A DNA stretch of 64,000 nt from Siccirubricoccus sp. G192 (GCF_019084075.1 NZ_JAHREN010000001.1:620001-684000), one strand, 5' to 3'. Numbered from the stretch's first letter, positions 26,652 to 36,594 are shown. Notes: generated from the sequence alone by a model not told the origin. Made by a program: numbers and translations.

Positions 26652-27620
26652 ATGCGGAGGTTGCTTCTCGCCCTTGGCCTGCTCGCCGCGCTGCCGGCCG
26701 CCGCGCAGGCCCCGGCCGGCGGCTGGTCGCCCACGCGCCCGATCCGCATGGTCGTGCCCTTCCCGCCCGGCGGCGGGACGGATGTGGTGGCGCGCATCGT
26801 CGCCACCCGCCTGCAGGAGGCGCTCGGCCAACCCGTGGTGGCGGAGAACCGCCCCGGGGCCGGCGGCACCATCGGCACCGACGCCGTGGCGAAGGCGGCG
26901 CCGGACGGCACCACCATCGGCATCGCGACCAGCAGCACGCATCCCGCCGCCGTGGTGCTGCTGCGCAACGTGCCCTACGACCCCGTCATCTCCTTCGCGC
27001 CCATCACGCAGATCGGCGTCACCCCGTATATCCTGGTGGGAGGGCCCAAGGCCCAGGGTGCGACGCTCGCCGAATTCCTGGACCATGTCCGCGCCCATCC
27101 CGGGCAGATCGACTATGCCTCGGTCGGGTCCACGACGCTCGGCTATCTGCTGACGCGCCAGTTCGAGCTGCTGACCAATACGCGCATGAACCACGTGCCC
27201 TATCGTGGTTCGGCCCAGGTCTATCCGGATCTGCTGAACGGCACGGTCGCCGTGCTGCTGGACAACCCGACAGGCTCGGCCGGGCTGGTGCGGGACGGGC
27301 AGTTGCGCGCCTTCGGCGTCACCACGCCATCGGCCATCCTGCCCGAGGTGCCGACCTTCGCGCAGCTTGGCATCGACGGCTTCGATGCGCCCTTCTGGTA
27401 CGGGCTGGTGGCGCCGGCCGGCACGCCGCGCGTGGTGGTCGACCGCATCCAGCAGGCGGTGGCGCGGCACTTCACCGGCACGCCGGAGGGCCGCGCCGAG
27501 CTTGCCGCCAAGGATGTCACGCCCATCGCCGGCACGGCCGATGCTTTTGCGCGCACCATCGCCGAGGACACGGCGCGCTGGCGCAGCCTGGCGCTCAGGC
27601 TCGGAATCCAGCCCGAGTAG
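26652..27620 (+). CDS. Bug/TctC family periplasmic solute receptor (first of five)
   Basis: A 322-residue secreted receptor. The signal peptide MRRLLLALGLLAALPAAAQA is followed by the family opening RPIRMVVPFPPGGGTDVVAR, where the PGGGTD loop contacts the ligand carboxylate. NRPGAGGTIGTDAVAKAAPDG is the second hallmark, then NHVPYRGSAQVYPDLL and the C-terminal aspartate-rich lobe. These proteins bind carboxylates or other small anions, usually for a TctAB-type transporter. No TctA or TctB is encoded nearby. Here the gene is coupled to a class II aldolase. The ligand is unknown. Confidence 0.92.
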   Translation: MRRLLLALGLLAALPAAAQAPAGGWSPTRPIRMVVPFPPGGGTDVVARIVATRLQEALGQPVVAENRPGAGGTIGTDAVAKAAPDGTTIGIATSSTHPAAVVLLRNVPYDPVISFAPITQIGVTPYILVGGPKAQGATLAEFLDHVRAHPGQIDYASVGSTTLGYLLTRQFELLTNTRMNHVPYRGSAQVYPDLLNGTVAVLLDNPTGSAGLVRDGQLRAFGVTTPSAILPEVPTFAQLGIDGFDAPFWYGLVAPAGTPRVVVDRIQQAVARHFTGTPEGRAELAAKDVTPIAGTADAFARTIAEDTARWRSLALRLGIQPE

Positions 27621-27635
27621 CTTCGCGGGCTGGTG

Positions 27636-27680
27636 GGCCGATTCACCTGGCGCCTGGTTCCCGGGCGCCAGGATCGGTCC
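27636..27680 (-). repeat. 3'-end palindromic element, copy 5
   Basis: On the minus strand it reads GGACCGATCCTGGCGCC, a short tip CGGGAACCA, then GGCGCCAGGTGAATCGGCCC. It lies about 10 bases after the stop of the di-heme cytochrome gene, between it and the converging TctC gene. The stem differs in sequence from copies 1 and 6 but keeps the GATC...GTGAATC frame and pairs with itself. Confidence 0.75.
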
Positions 27681-27690
27681 ACTGGGCGGC

Positions 27691-29412
27691 TCAGAGCGTC
27701 TTCAGGTATTCGATCAGATCCCAGCGCTCCTGGTCCGTCAGTTCCGGGCCGATGACGCCGCCGCCGCGCGGCGCGTTGCGGAATTCATGGCCGCGGTTGG
27801 AATTCCCGGGGATCGCGGTGTCGAAGCGGAAGCCGCCCGTGAAGGGCGCGGTGGCGAAGCCGACGGCCTTCGGGTCGAATTGACGGCTGCCGGTGAAGAA
27901 GACCGCGTCGCGGCGCTCGGCGGGCAGCAGCATCTGATAGAGGCTGGGCACCGAGCCGTTGTGCAGGTATGGCGCCGTCGCCCAGATCCCGTTGAGTGGG
28001 CGGGCGCGATAGGCGATCGGGGCGCGCCAGTCATTGGCGCGGTAGCCATCCATCTCGCGCCGCTTCTCGGGCGGTATGTCGTTGTCCTCGTACCAGCGCT
28101 GGATCACGTTGGTGGTCACCCGTTGCAGTCCCTCGGCTGCCGAAACCTGGGTGGTGTCGGTCCGGCTGAGATAGGCCCTGCGCGCGGCGAAATTCGCGGC
28201 CGCCTTGGGATCGGTCCCGATCTCCGCGAGCGGGATCATGGCGAGGCGCAGGTAGCTGCGCGGTGGCTCGGCCACGGGCCCTGCGCCGGCGGTGGTGGGT
28301 GTCCAGCTCCCCTGATGGCAGCCGGCGCAGAGGCGCTGGTAATGCGCCCTGCCGCGCTCGGCCGCGGCGCGGTCGATCGCCCCCAGGATCTCCTCCGGCC
28401 AGGCCGGCGAGCGCAGCCCGGCGCCGGGCGCCGGGCCTGCCAGTTGCTGCTCCATCGCATGGATGTTCTGGAGTCGCACGGAAGACCGGTAGAGCGCCTC
28501 CGGCGGGCCGGACAGCTTGGCGATCGACCGCACCCCCATCGCCTCGGCGACATTGCGCCCCATGGGCTGGCGAATGGCGCCGTTGTACTGCACCCAGTCG
28601 AACCAGGGTGCGTCCCAGAGCGCCGGGAAGCTCACCGGCCCATCCGCCACGGCGAAATTCCGCGGGTCCTGGAGCAGCGTGCCGAAGACGAAATTGCCGC
28701 CCCGGCCAAGCGCATCGAGCCGCCCGGCCCCCTCGGCCACAGGATAGAGCGCCCGGCTCCGCGCCTGCGATGCCTCGGAGAGGCCCGCATCGAGCGCGAC
28801 CCCGAGCCGCTGGCGAAGCTGGGCCCGCGCCTCCGGCGTATCGGGGGCCTCGGGGGTGCCAAGCACGCGCCCGGCGAAGCGCGCGAAGCGCGGCTCGGAT
28901 TCGAAGGTCAGGAACAGGGCCCGCCCGAGCTGATCCTGGAAGGCGGCGGTATCGATCATGGCCGGTCCGCCATCGATGCGGATGCCGCGCCGGCCATACT
29001 CGACCTGACCCGTGTGGCAGGCGGCGCAGCTCAGGCCGACGACCGTCTCGCGCTCGGTGGTGCCCTCCTTCTGGCCGAAATCATCCCGTGCGAAGCCGAC
29101 GGGCAAGCCGTCCGGATTCTCCGCCGAAACCGGGTCGGGGATGAAGCCGAAGCGGGCCAGGTATTCCGGGGCGGCGAAGCGGCCGGCGCCGAAGAGGCTG
29201 AGTTCGGGCTGCTCCAGCGCCAGGAACCAGCGATGCGGCATCAGCTTGGTGCCCTGCGAGGTGTGGTAGAACCACTGCCGCTGGGCCTCGGTCCAGTTCT
29301 GGTTGAGGGTGGTGACGCTCTCGACCGGCCGGTAGTCCGGCAATTGGGCGCAGCCGAATGCCGCGCCAGCCAGGAGCAGCGCCGCGGCCGCTTTCCTTGT
29401 CGGTTTCCTCAC
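27691..29412 (-). CDS. Di-heme cytochrome c peroxidase-like lipoprotein (MauG/RoxA superfamily)
   Basis: A 573-residue exported c-type cytochrome. A short signal ends in AAFGC, a probable lipobox with cysteine 21. Two heme-binding motifs are visible: CAACH at 129-133 and CAGCH at 362-366. Between them lie FPALWDAPWFDWVQYNGAI and MGRNVAEAMG; the second heme half contains PYLHNGSVPSLYQML and ends PELTDQERWDLIEYLKTL. The layout fits the di-heme peroxidase superfamily. The tryptophan-rich middle block and length recall RoxA/RoxB rubber oxygenases more than short CcpA, but I cannot prove that. The GTG start at 29412 overlaps the DyP stop by four bases, so the two enzymes are co-translated. Confidence 0.85.
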   Translation of the reverse strand: MRKPTRKAAAALLLAGAAFGCAQLPDYRPVESVTTLNQNWTEAQRQWFYHTSQGTKLMPHRWFLALEQPELSLFGAGRFAAPEYLARFGFIPDPVSAENPDGLPVGFARDDFGQKEGTTERETVVGLSCAACHTGQVEYGRRGIRIDGGPAMIDTAAFQDQLGRALFLTFESEPRFARFAGRVLGTPEAPDTPEARAQLRQRLGVALDAGLSEASQARSRALYPVAEGAGRLDALGRGGNFVFGTLLQDPRNFAVADGPVSFPALWDAPWFDWVQYNGAIRQPMGRNVAEAMGVRSIAKLSGPPEALYRSSVRLQNIHAMEQQLAGPAPGAGLRSPAWPEEILGAIDRAAAERGRAHYQRLCAGCHQGSWTPTTAGAGPVAEPPRSYLRLAMIPLAEIGTDPKAAANFAARRAYLSRTDTTQVSAAEGLQRVTTNVIQRWYEDNDIPPEKRREMDGYRANDWRAPIAYRARPLNGIWATAPYLHNGSVPSLYQMLLPAERRDAVFFTGSRQFDPKAVGFATAPFTGGFRFDTAIPGNSNRGHEFRNAPRGGGVIGPELTDQERWDLIEYLKTL

Positions 29413-30830
29413 GGTGGTGCCTCCGGTGTCGGGTGCGGCATCGGCGGTCCGGCCGAGGCCAGGTGGTGCAGGGCGCGGATGCCGGGCAGGAAGAAGTATT
29501 CCCCGCCCCGGGTGCTCACGAAGGCTGGCAGCGACGGAATGCGCCGCCGCGGCTGGCCGCTGCGCGGGATAGTGAAGCTGCCCGTCCCGTCATTGGCGCC
29601 GATGATCGGGTCCTTCTCGCCGCCGAGCCCGGCGAAGTCGCCGTCATTGGTCCAGACCTTCTGCACGAACTCGAATTGCCGGGCGATATCGGCGTTGATG
29701 AGGATGATGACGGCGCCCCGCCCGGCACCGTCATCGGCAATGGCGCCGGCCGGCAGGGCGGTGCCGTAGGGCAGGCCCTGGCGCAGCACGCGGTGCCGGT
29801 TGACCGAGGCGCCGGCGGGGCCGGAGAGCCCGGCGCGCGGGTTCATCCGCCGGATATGGGCGCCGAGCGGGCAGGCGACACCCTTGAGATCCTCCGCATA
29901 GCTGAAGTCGTTGTTGCGCGCCGCATCCGCCGCGGCGGCCGGGTCATCCCCGCCGGGCGAGACGGCCAGCGGCGTGCCGCTGCGCCAGCGCCCCATCAGC
30001 CGCGCCGCGAGCAGTTCCTCCTCCGCTGCATCGGCCGCTGAGGTCCGCAGGAAGGCGCGGAAGCGGGCGACATGCTGGTGCAGCTTGCGCAGCACGAGGT
30101 AGGTGCCGTTGCGCCCCAGCGCCTCGGGCTGCGGCCCCGCCGCGATCTCCCCCGTCTCGTCCGGCTGGCCCAGCACGAACTCGCCGGGCTTCAGCGGGCG
30201 CCAGGCGCCGCCGGCCCCGGCGGTGCCCTGGCCGCGGATGGCGTCGATGCCGCTGCCCTCGATCGAGGGCTGCCCGATGCCGTCGCGATAGCCGAAATGC
30301 TCGACCGGCACCGGCCGGCCATCCGGCCCGGGCAGCAGGGCGACGTCCAGGCTATCGATCAGGTCCAGGCCGGCCGGCGGCAGGCTCGCAAGCAGCGCCT
30401 CGGCCGCGCCGGAGCGCGCCTCCGCGGTTGCGGCGGAGATGGTGGCCAGCAGATGCGCATCGCCGCTGCCGAAGGGCGCGTCCCAGTGCTCCGGCGCATT
30501 CCCGCCGGTATCGCCCAGCCGGGCCGCGCGCGCCGCCATGCCTTGCCGGAACGCCTCCGGGAAGCTCTGGAGGCTTTGCTCCGGCAGGCCGAGCGCCATC
30601 AGGCCCTGCCAGGACAGCGCCAGGTTCAGGGTATGGTCCGGCTCCCGGTCCACGGCGGCGACCGTGGCAACCTGCCCTGCGATCCGCCCGAGCCAAGCCC
30701 GTGCCGCGCCGGCCTCGGCCAGGCGAAACAGGTGGTGCCGGCCGAAGGGGAAGCGATAGGCCCGCAGCGCCATGCCCTGGATATCGTCAAGTTCGAGGGC
30801 GGCGATGGGTGCCGGCGACAACCCGGCCAA
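29409..30830 (-). CDS. DyP-type peroxidase
   Basis: A dye-decolorising-type heme peroxidase of about 473 residues. The opening LELDDIQGMALRAYRFPFG matches the family N-terminus, so the start must lie upstream of it; only TTG codons (30830 or 30821) are available after the preceding stop, and I chose 30830. The distal motif is GYRDG in VEHFGYRDGIGQP. The proximal heme histidine is in GAHIRRMNPRAG, and the C-terminal TRGGEYFFLPGIRALHHL is typical. No signal peptide is visible, so cytoplasmic or cargo-like placement is likely; no encapsulin gene is seen. Its gene lies five bases after the small partner gene and overlaps the di-heme cytochrome start. Confidence 0.88.
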   Translation of the reverse strand: MAGLSPAPIAALELDDIQGMALRAYRFPFGRHHLFRLAEAGAARAWLGRIAGQVATVAAVDREPDHTLNLALSWQGLMALGLPEQSLQSFPEAFRQGMAARAARLGDTGGNAPEHWDAPFGSGDAHLLATISAATAEARSGAAEALLASLPPAGLDLIDSLDVALLPGPDGRPVPVEHFGYRDGIGQPSIEGSGIDAIRGQGTAGAGGAWRPLKPGEFVLGQPDETGEIAAGPQPEALGRNGTYLVLRKLHQHVARFRAFLRTSAADAAEEELLAARLMGRWRSGTPLAVSPGGDDPAAAADAARNNDFSYAEDLKGVACPLGAHIRRMNPRAGLSGPAGASVNRHRVLRQGLPYGTALPAGAIADDGAGRGAVIILINADIARQFEFVQKVWTNDGDFAGLGGEKDPIIGANDGTGSFTIPRSGQPRRRIPSLPAFVSTRGGEYFFLPGIRALHHLASAGPPMPHPTPEAPP

Positions 30831-30835
30831 GCCGC

Positions 30836-31288
30836 TCAGCCGATCTGATCCAGGAAGCCGTCGAATTTCCGCTTCCAGTCGAGCGCCTTCAGGATGTCCT
30901 GCACCGTGGCCTCCGGATAGGCGCAGTAGTAGCCGGTGGTCTCGATGGCGCTGCCCAGGATGTAGTCGCGCAGCTTCGGGTAGTCGCGCGCGCCCGGATA
31001 GCCTTCGCAATGGCCCCAGATGGCGTCGATGCCCTCGGGCGCCCGCTCGGCGAAGTCGCGCATGTAGTCCTCGACATCGCCGTTGAAGTTGGTGGCGAAG
31101 AGCAGCCGCGTGTCGTTGTCGAAGATCACCCAGCGGACGATATGGATGGTGCCGAGCGAGGCGATCTTGCCGCCGCTGGCATTCGTCAGCGCCTCGAGGT
31201 TCTGGCGCAGTTGCGGCGCATGGCCGGGGATGATCTTCGTGATCGCCGTCAGGGCATTGATCTTGCCCATGGTCCTCAAGACACCCAT
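30836..31288 (-). CDS. Small alpha/beta protein accompanying the DyP peroxidase
   Basis: A 150-residue soluble protein of unknown function. The pattern TAITKIIPGHAPQLRQNLEAL, then GTIHIVRWVIFDNDTRLLF and ATNFNGDVEDYMRDFAERA, looks like a ferredoxin-like alpha/beta barrel resembling the dimeric fold of DyP, chlorite dismutase and EthD proteins. No heme ligand is obvious. A strong ribosome site (CGGAGG) precedes the ATG at 31288. The gene is directly upstream of the DyP gene, so a role as partner or accessory subunit is likely by position only. I see neither a signal peptide nor a membrane segment. Confidence 0.7.
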   Translation of the reverse strand: MGVLRTMGKINALTAITKIIPGHAPQLRQNLEALTNASGGKIASLGTIHIVRWVIFDNDTRLLFATNFNGDVEDYMRDFAERAPEGIDAIWGHCEGYPGARDYPKLRDYILGSAIETTGYYCAYPEATVQDILKALDWKRKFDGFLDQIG

Positions 31289-31464
31289 GGCATCCTCCGC
31301 TCCGGGTCATGGTCCCGACGGGGCAGGCAGGAGCGTGGCGGACAGAACGGCCAATTCCTGCGGCGCGGGCCCAACCTTCTCCGGGAAGGTTGCGCCGGAA
31401 TGGAGTCGCGGCGCAAACATATTATGGGGCATGCAGGACGTCGCCGCGGCCGCGTCCCGGATGG
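31289..31464. promoter_or_regulatory. Gap upstream of the DyP/di-heme cytochrome operon
   Basis: It should hold the promoter of the peroxidase operon. An unusually AT-rich spot at 31419-31426 reads CATAAT on the minus strand, one base from the -10 consensus, about 135 bases before the 31288 start. No matching TTGACA-like -35 is seen at the usual distance, so this is only a candidate. Confidence 0.25.
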
Positions 31465-33027
31465 TCAGCGCGGCATCGGCATGCGCCATTCGTAGTAGAG
31501 CGCGCCCGCATCGGCCTTGGGGTCCTTCAGCGGCGTTTTGCGGCGGCGGAACGCGCCGGCTGCCGCCTCGCCGCCCAGCGCCTCCGGGAAGGGCCGGTCG
31601 TTGCGGACCACCCGCCCCGCGGTCTTCCCGGCCAGCGCCTGCTCCAGCCCGGGCAGGGGGAATTTGTCGCCCCAGGCGTGGCTCACCGCCGCGTCGTGAT
31701 CCACCGGGATGAAGGCGACGAGGTCGTCCGGCATCACTTCCAGCCCCTCCGCCTTCAGGGTCGCGTTCTGGCTGCCGTGGTGGCCGACCTTGTAGAAGAC
31801 GGTGCGGCGGAGCAGGTCGGGGCCGCGCATCGTCTCGCCATCCGCCAAGGTCCAGAGGGCGTCCTTCCAGGACTGCCAATTGCCCACCTGCGCGTCGGCG
31901 GCAAACAGCAGCACCGGGCCGCCATGGCCGAGCTCGATCGCCAGCACCAGGCTGGTGTTGTTGGTGCGGTTGTCGAGATCGAGGGCGAGTTCCGCGGCCG
32001 CCCCGAGCCAGTCGGTGTCGATCCTGCGCCAGGACTGGTCCGGCGAGGTCTCGTCGTAGGCGGCGCCGCTGTAGTGCCGTTCGAGGAATTCCTTCATGCC
32101 GGCGGTCATGGCGTGGGCGCCGGCGGCCAGCCCCTCCGGGCCCGGGTCGAGCGCCGCGGCATAGGCCGGGTCGAAGGGCGCATAGGGGTCGTCCTGCGGG
32201 TCGCCGTCGAGCCGGGCACCCTTGCCCAGCGCGCCGGCCAGGAAGAAGGCATGGCCCGGGTCGGCCTCGGCCGCCAGGCGGTAGGTCTCGCGCGGGTTGT
32301 CCCGCACCCGCAGCGCCGCCTCGTCAATGGGCGGGCCGAGCACCCAGATCCGCACGCCCGGAACACCCTCGGGGGTGATCGGCGGCTCGCCGGGGCGGTG
32401 GTAGGAGACGCGCTCGCCGAAGCCGCGGGCATTCTCCAGCGCCAGATGGGTCTTGCCGTCCTCGCCCGGCGCGGCCCCGAAGAAGCCGATCAGCCCGCCG
32501 ACCTGCGTGGCGATGGATTGCGCATGGGCGCCCTGGTCCCGGCCCAGGCTGGCTGCCAGCCGGGACAGGCGCTGCACCTTCTCGCGCCGGGTCAGGCCGA
32601 TCCGCCGGGCATCGGGGTCGTTCGGGTCCTCGGTCCAGGCGAACCAGGTCTCGCGCACGCGGAGCCGCTTCGGATCGGCGGCCTCGCCGGGCCTGAGGAA
32701 GAGGTCGGCGGCCGCGAGCAGCCCTGAGACATGGTCGTAGTGCTCATGCGTCACGACCAGCACATCGAGCTCGCCCGCGGTCTCGGCGATGACGTCCCGC
32801 AGGATCTCCTGCATCAGCGCAGCCTCGTTCGCGGTGCGCTGCGCCACGCCGCAATCGATCAGCATGCGGAAGGGGGCGGCGTCCTGGCGTGGCAGGCTCA
32901 GCAGGAAGCAGTCGCCGAAGCCCACGCGGTACATCCGGATGAAAACCTCGGGCGCGGCGGGGCCGGTCTTCCGGGCGGGGCTGGTCTTCCGGGGAGGGTC
33001 GGTCTTCCGGGCGGCTTTCCTGGGCAT
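31465..33027 (-). CDS. MBL-fold metallohydrolase, large soluble type
   Basis: A 520-residue metallo-beta-lactamase-fold protein. After a Lys/Arg/Pro-rich N-terminal stretch (RKAARKTDPPRKTSPARKTG) the fold begins RMYRVGFGDCFLLSLP, the opening of ComEC/competence-like MBL domains. The metal motif is THEHYDH near residue 100. Later blocks are LLFAADAQVGNWQSW and YKVGHHGSQNATL, equivalent to the downstream metal ligands. About 150 extra residues are inserted in the middle. No TM helices are present, unlike ComEC. The gene lies 14 bases downstream of the large protease gene on the same strand. Hydrolysis of a nucleic acid or phosphodiester is plausible from the ComEC likeness; the substrate is unknown. 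Confidence 0.82.
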   Translation of the reverse strand: MPRKAARKTDPPRKTSPARKTGPAAPEVFIRMYRVGFGDCFLLSLPRQDAAPFRMLIDCGVAQRTANEAALMQEILRDVIAETAGELDVLVVTHEHYDHVSGLLAAADLFLRPGEAADPKRLRVRETWFAWTEDPNDPDARRIGLTRREKVQRLSRLAASLGRDQGAHAQSIATQVGGLIGFFGAAPGEDGKTHLALENARGFGERVSYHRPGEPPITPEGVPGVRIWVLGPPIDEAALRVRDNPRETYRLAAEADPGHAFFLAGALGKGARLDGDPQDDPYAPFDPAYAAALDPGPEGLAAGAHAMTAGMKEFLERHYSGAAYDETSPDQSWRRIDTDWLGAAAELALDLDNRTNNTSLVLAIELGHGGPVLLFAADAQVGNWQSWKDALWTLADGETMRGPDLLRRTVFYKVGHHGSQNATLKAEGLEVMPDDLVAFIPVDHDAAVSHAWGDKFPLPGLEQALAGKTAGRVVRNDRPFPEALGGEAAAGAFRRRKTPLKDPKADAGALYYEWRMPMPR

Positions 33028-33041
33028 GCTGGCCTGCTCCG

Positions 33042-36000
33042 TCAGAACTGGCTGTGCAGCGCGGCGAAGGGCTCACGGCCGGCACCCCCGAAATACTGGG
33101 CGCGCAGGCCGTGCTCGGCGGTGGCGGCACGGTTCGCCGCCATGGCCTCCGCCTCGGACTGCCGCAGCACGGGCTTCACCACGGCGTAGCGGATCGGCGG
33201 CATGCCCGCGCGGCGGTCCAGCACCAGGGTGCAGCCGCCGCGGATGCTGCCGCCGCCGGGCAGGTTGCGGCTCTGGGTGAGCACCGCGATGACATCGGTG
33301 CGCACATCGCCGTCGGGCGTGGCGCGGCGGGCCGGGCGCACCGAATGGACCTCGAATTTCCGGGCGGCCCGCCTTGTCGCGCCGGCCGTCATAGGGGTCG
33401 ATCCCTGGCGGCGGCGTGCGCCGGAACTCCAGGCCGAGGGCGCAGGCGGTCTCGACGGTCAGGTGTTGCAGCAGCCATGCATGCAGCAGCTTGGCATTGC
33501 CCCGCGCCGCCTCGTGCGATTCGCGCCGGTCGCCGCGCAGGTCCCAGGACAGGCTGATCTCTGCCCGCAGGAAATCGCCCAGGCCCTCCGGCTGCAGCCG
33601 GTCGTCCAGCGTCTGCCAGCGCAGGCTCTCGACCGAGAGCGTGCGGATGGAGCTCGGCTGGATGCCGCGGCTGGCGAAGGCTTCCAGGAAGGCGACGCGG
33701 TAGCCGTAACGGTCATCGGCCACCAGGTCGCTGTCGGCGGTGATCAGGGCGCGCAGGAATTCGGCGAAGGTGGGGTCCACCGGCGGCATGTAGTCCAGCG
33801 CCCGGATCAGGATGGTGAGCGTGTGGCCGGCGGCCTTCGCCGCCTCCTCCGCCAGGCGGTTGACGATGTCGGGGCTGATGGCGCCCGCGCCCAGGATGCC
33901 GCTGCCGCCGGTGGCGATGCGCAGCAGGTCGGCGGTGCGGCGGGCATGGATCGCCAGGAAGGCGTCGAAGACCGCGGCGACCAGCACGGCGCCGCGGTCA
34001 TGCGGCTCGGTGGCGGTGGCGTAGTCGGCGGGGTCGGGCTTGGTGCCGATGGCGCTGCGCAGGGATTTGTCGCGCCCGAGGGCATGGCCGAATTCCCGCG
34101 CCAGCTCGGCCAGCAGGTCGCCGCGGCGCAGGTCGCCGCCCGCCTCGGCGATGGCGAAGCGCAGCAGCTCGGGGAAGGTGAAGTGCTGGAAGATCGCGAC
34201 CAGGTCGGCGAAGCCCTCGTGGAAGGCCAGCACATCCGGGTTGGTGGCCTCCTGGTAGCGGCGGTGCAGGCCATCCAGCAGCGCATGGGTGGTCTCATGC
34301 GCGACGATGTCGTGCGACAGGCAGGTGAAGACGATCCGGCGGCTGCCGGCGGCCGGGAAATAGCCGAAGAGCAGCGCCACCCGGTCCGGGCTGTAATAGG
34401 CATTCGCCTGCCGCAGCGCATGCGGGTAGATCCGCAGCCGGCGGACGAAGCGCTGGTCCTCCTCCAGGCCCGGGCGGTATTTCCGGTCCGCCCAGAGCAC
34501 CCGCCGGCCGAGCGCGACCTCGAAATGCCTGATGGTCCGCATCGCCACGGCATAGGTCATCTGCTGGTGGAATTGCGGATTGCCCTCGGCGGGCGAGAGG
34601 CCGTCCTGGGCCAGCAGGAATGTGTCGTTCAGATCCACCGGCTCATAGGCGACGCCGCTGGCGGGGTCGATGTCCACCACCTCGACGTATTCGCCGACCG
34701 GGCCGGGCTTGAGCAGGTTGGGCTCGGCCTGGGTCTGCTCCCAGGGAATGCTGACGGTCGCGGTATTGACGAAGGCGGTCCGCAGCCGCTGGCTGTCGCC
34801 CGGGTCCGTGGCGAAGATCCGCAGGCGCCGGGCGGGCGGCGGCTTGGGCAGCAGGCGGCGGCCCTGGGAGGGGCGGGAGAGCGGCGCCGGCCCGGGCGGC
34901 ACTGGCGGCACGGCGTCGCCGCCGGCCCGTGGCGGGGTGCCGCGCTTCGGCGCGCCGGCGCGGCCGAGCGCCTGGCCGAGGGCGGCCCGCAGGGTGGCCG
35001 ATGCATGGCCATCGGCCAGGAGGGCTTCGAAGAACCGCTCGCGCTCGGCCGGCGTGATATCGGCGGCGGGCCGGTCGGGGTCGGGCAGGGCGGCCTGGGC
35101 GGCTTTCGAGAACAGCGCGAGCTGCGTGGTCTCCAGCGCCAGCATATCCGCGGGCGCCGTCTGCGGCCCCAGGCCGAAGACGCTGGTCAGCAGGTGCAGG
35201 AAGGCGAAATGCGCCGTGTCGGGCGGCACCTGCACGAGATCGGCCGGCTTCAGGTCGAGCGCCGCGCGGGCCCGCAGCAGCCCCTGGCCAAGCTGCGCCG
35301 CATCGCCCGGGCTGGTGGCGGCGCTGCGGAACAGGGCCTGGCGCGCCGCCTCGGCACGGCGCCAGTCCCGCGGCATCCGGCCGCCGTTCCGGTGCAGCCA
35401 CAGCGCGGCGGCGGCGGCGATCTGCGGGGTCGCGGCGGAGGTGCCGCCGCCGTCGCGGTCGATCAGGTCCGGCACGCCGAGCCGGGCCCAGGGAATGTTG
35501 GGCGTATAGGCCGCCATTGCCGTCCGCATCTTGCCCGGCGGCCCGGCATTGCCCGCCATGGCCGTCGCCGGCAGGTCGAAATACGGCCGCCCATCCGCCA
35601 TGGCGCCGCAGGCGGCGATCACCCGGTCGAAGCGGGCGGGATAGACGATGAGCTCGGTGGGCGCGCCGCCGAAATTATTGCCGGCCGCGCAGACCACCAC
35701 GATGCCGGCCTCATAGGCCGCGTTCACCGCATCCGCCCAGGCGGCGGAGGGCAGCCCCCCCATGCTCATGGAGACCACGTCGGCGCCGATGGCGCGGGCG
35801 TGGTTGATGCCCTCGGCCACGGCGCTGGTCCAGAAATGCACGACCGAATCGGCGATCCGCACCGGCACGATGCGCATCGGCGCCGCGCCGCCCAGCACGC
35901 CGGTGGCCTCCTCCGGCCGCATGCCGGCCAGCGCCTGGCCGGCCAGGATGCCGATGGTCCCGGTGCCATGGCCACGGTTGGTCAGCAGGCCATGCTCCGG

Positions 36001-36594
36001 CGTCCGGTCCCGCGCATCGCTGCCGCCCTCGACGAAATTGGCCTGGGAGGGGACATTGGCCGGGCGGGCCTTGTGGTCAGGGTCCCAGCCGGTGTCGAGA
36101 TGGACGATGGTGATGGGGCTCTCGGTGACCTTGAGGGAGTCCCGGGCGGCCCGGAGCCCGGAATGGGCATCGTCGAGGTGCCAGGCGAAGCCCGTCCCCG
36201 GCACATAGGGCTTTCCCTTCTGTTCCGCCGGCTCGTCGGGAGGGGCGGCCGCCAGGCCCAGCCGCGCCCCTTCCGGCGGCCCGGGATAGGCGGCCTGCAG
36301 GAAGTCCGGCTCGGCGGCCAGGACGGCGGCGGCCATGCCGGGCATGCCGACCCGGACCATTTGGTGCGCGATGTCCCAGGGCAGCGGGTCCCGTGCCGCC
36401 AGGTCCATCCCGCCGGGGTCCAGCTCCGCCCGGTACCAGGCCTGCGGCACCGCCGGCGCGGCGCCCCGGCCAGGGCCGGGCGAGGCCGGCACATCGAAGA
36501 GCTTGCGGAAGCCGGTGCCCGGCGCGGCGGCGATCTGCTGGCCGGCAGCGCCCCCGGATTGGGCCAGCTTGAGCAGGATGGGCTGCTTGGCCAA
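33042..36594 (-). CDS. Subtilisin-like protease fused to an HExxH zinc-peptidase domain, frameshifted near C-terminus
   Basis: A very large soluble protein of about 1180 residues. The S8 domain (about 155-450) shows the full triad: D167 in VHLDTGW, H209 in NRGHGTGTIG and S386 in GGGTSAATP, with the oxyanion Asn N306 in AAGNN. A Pro-rich linker (about 545-590) leads to a second enzyme-like domain with HETTH at 766-770 and a downstream glutamate E793 in HEGFAD, the gluzincin pattern. No signal peptide is seen. The start is a TTG at 36594 with GGGAGGA upstream. After GIDPYDG the frame fails; deleting one base in the C/G runs at 33361-33370 restores a natural C-terminus (FEVHSVRPARR, AVLTQSRNLPGGGSIRGG, ending at 33042). 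Confidence 0.85.
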
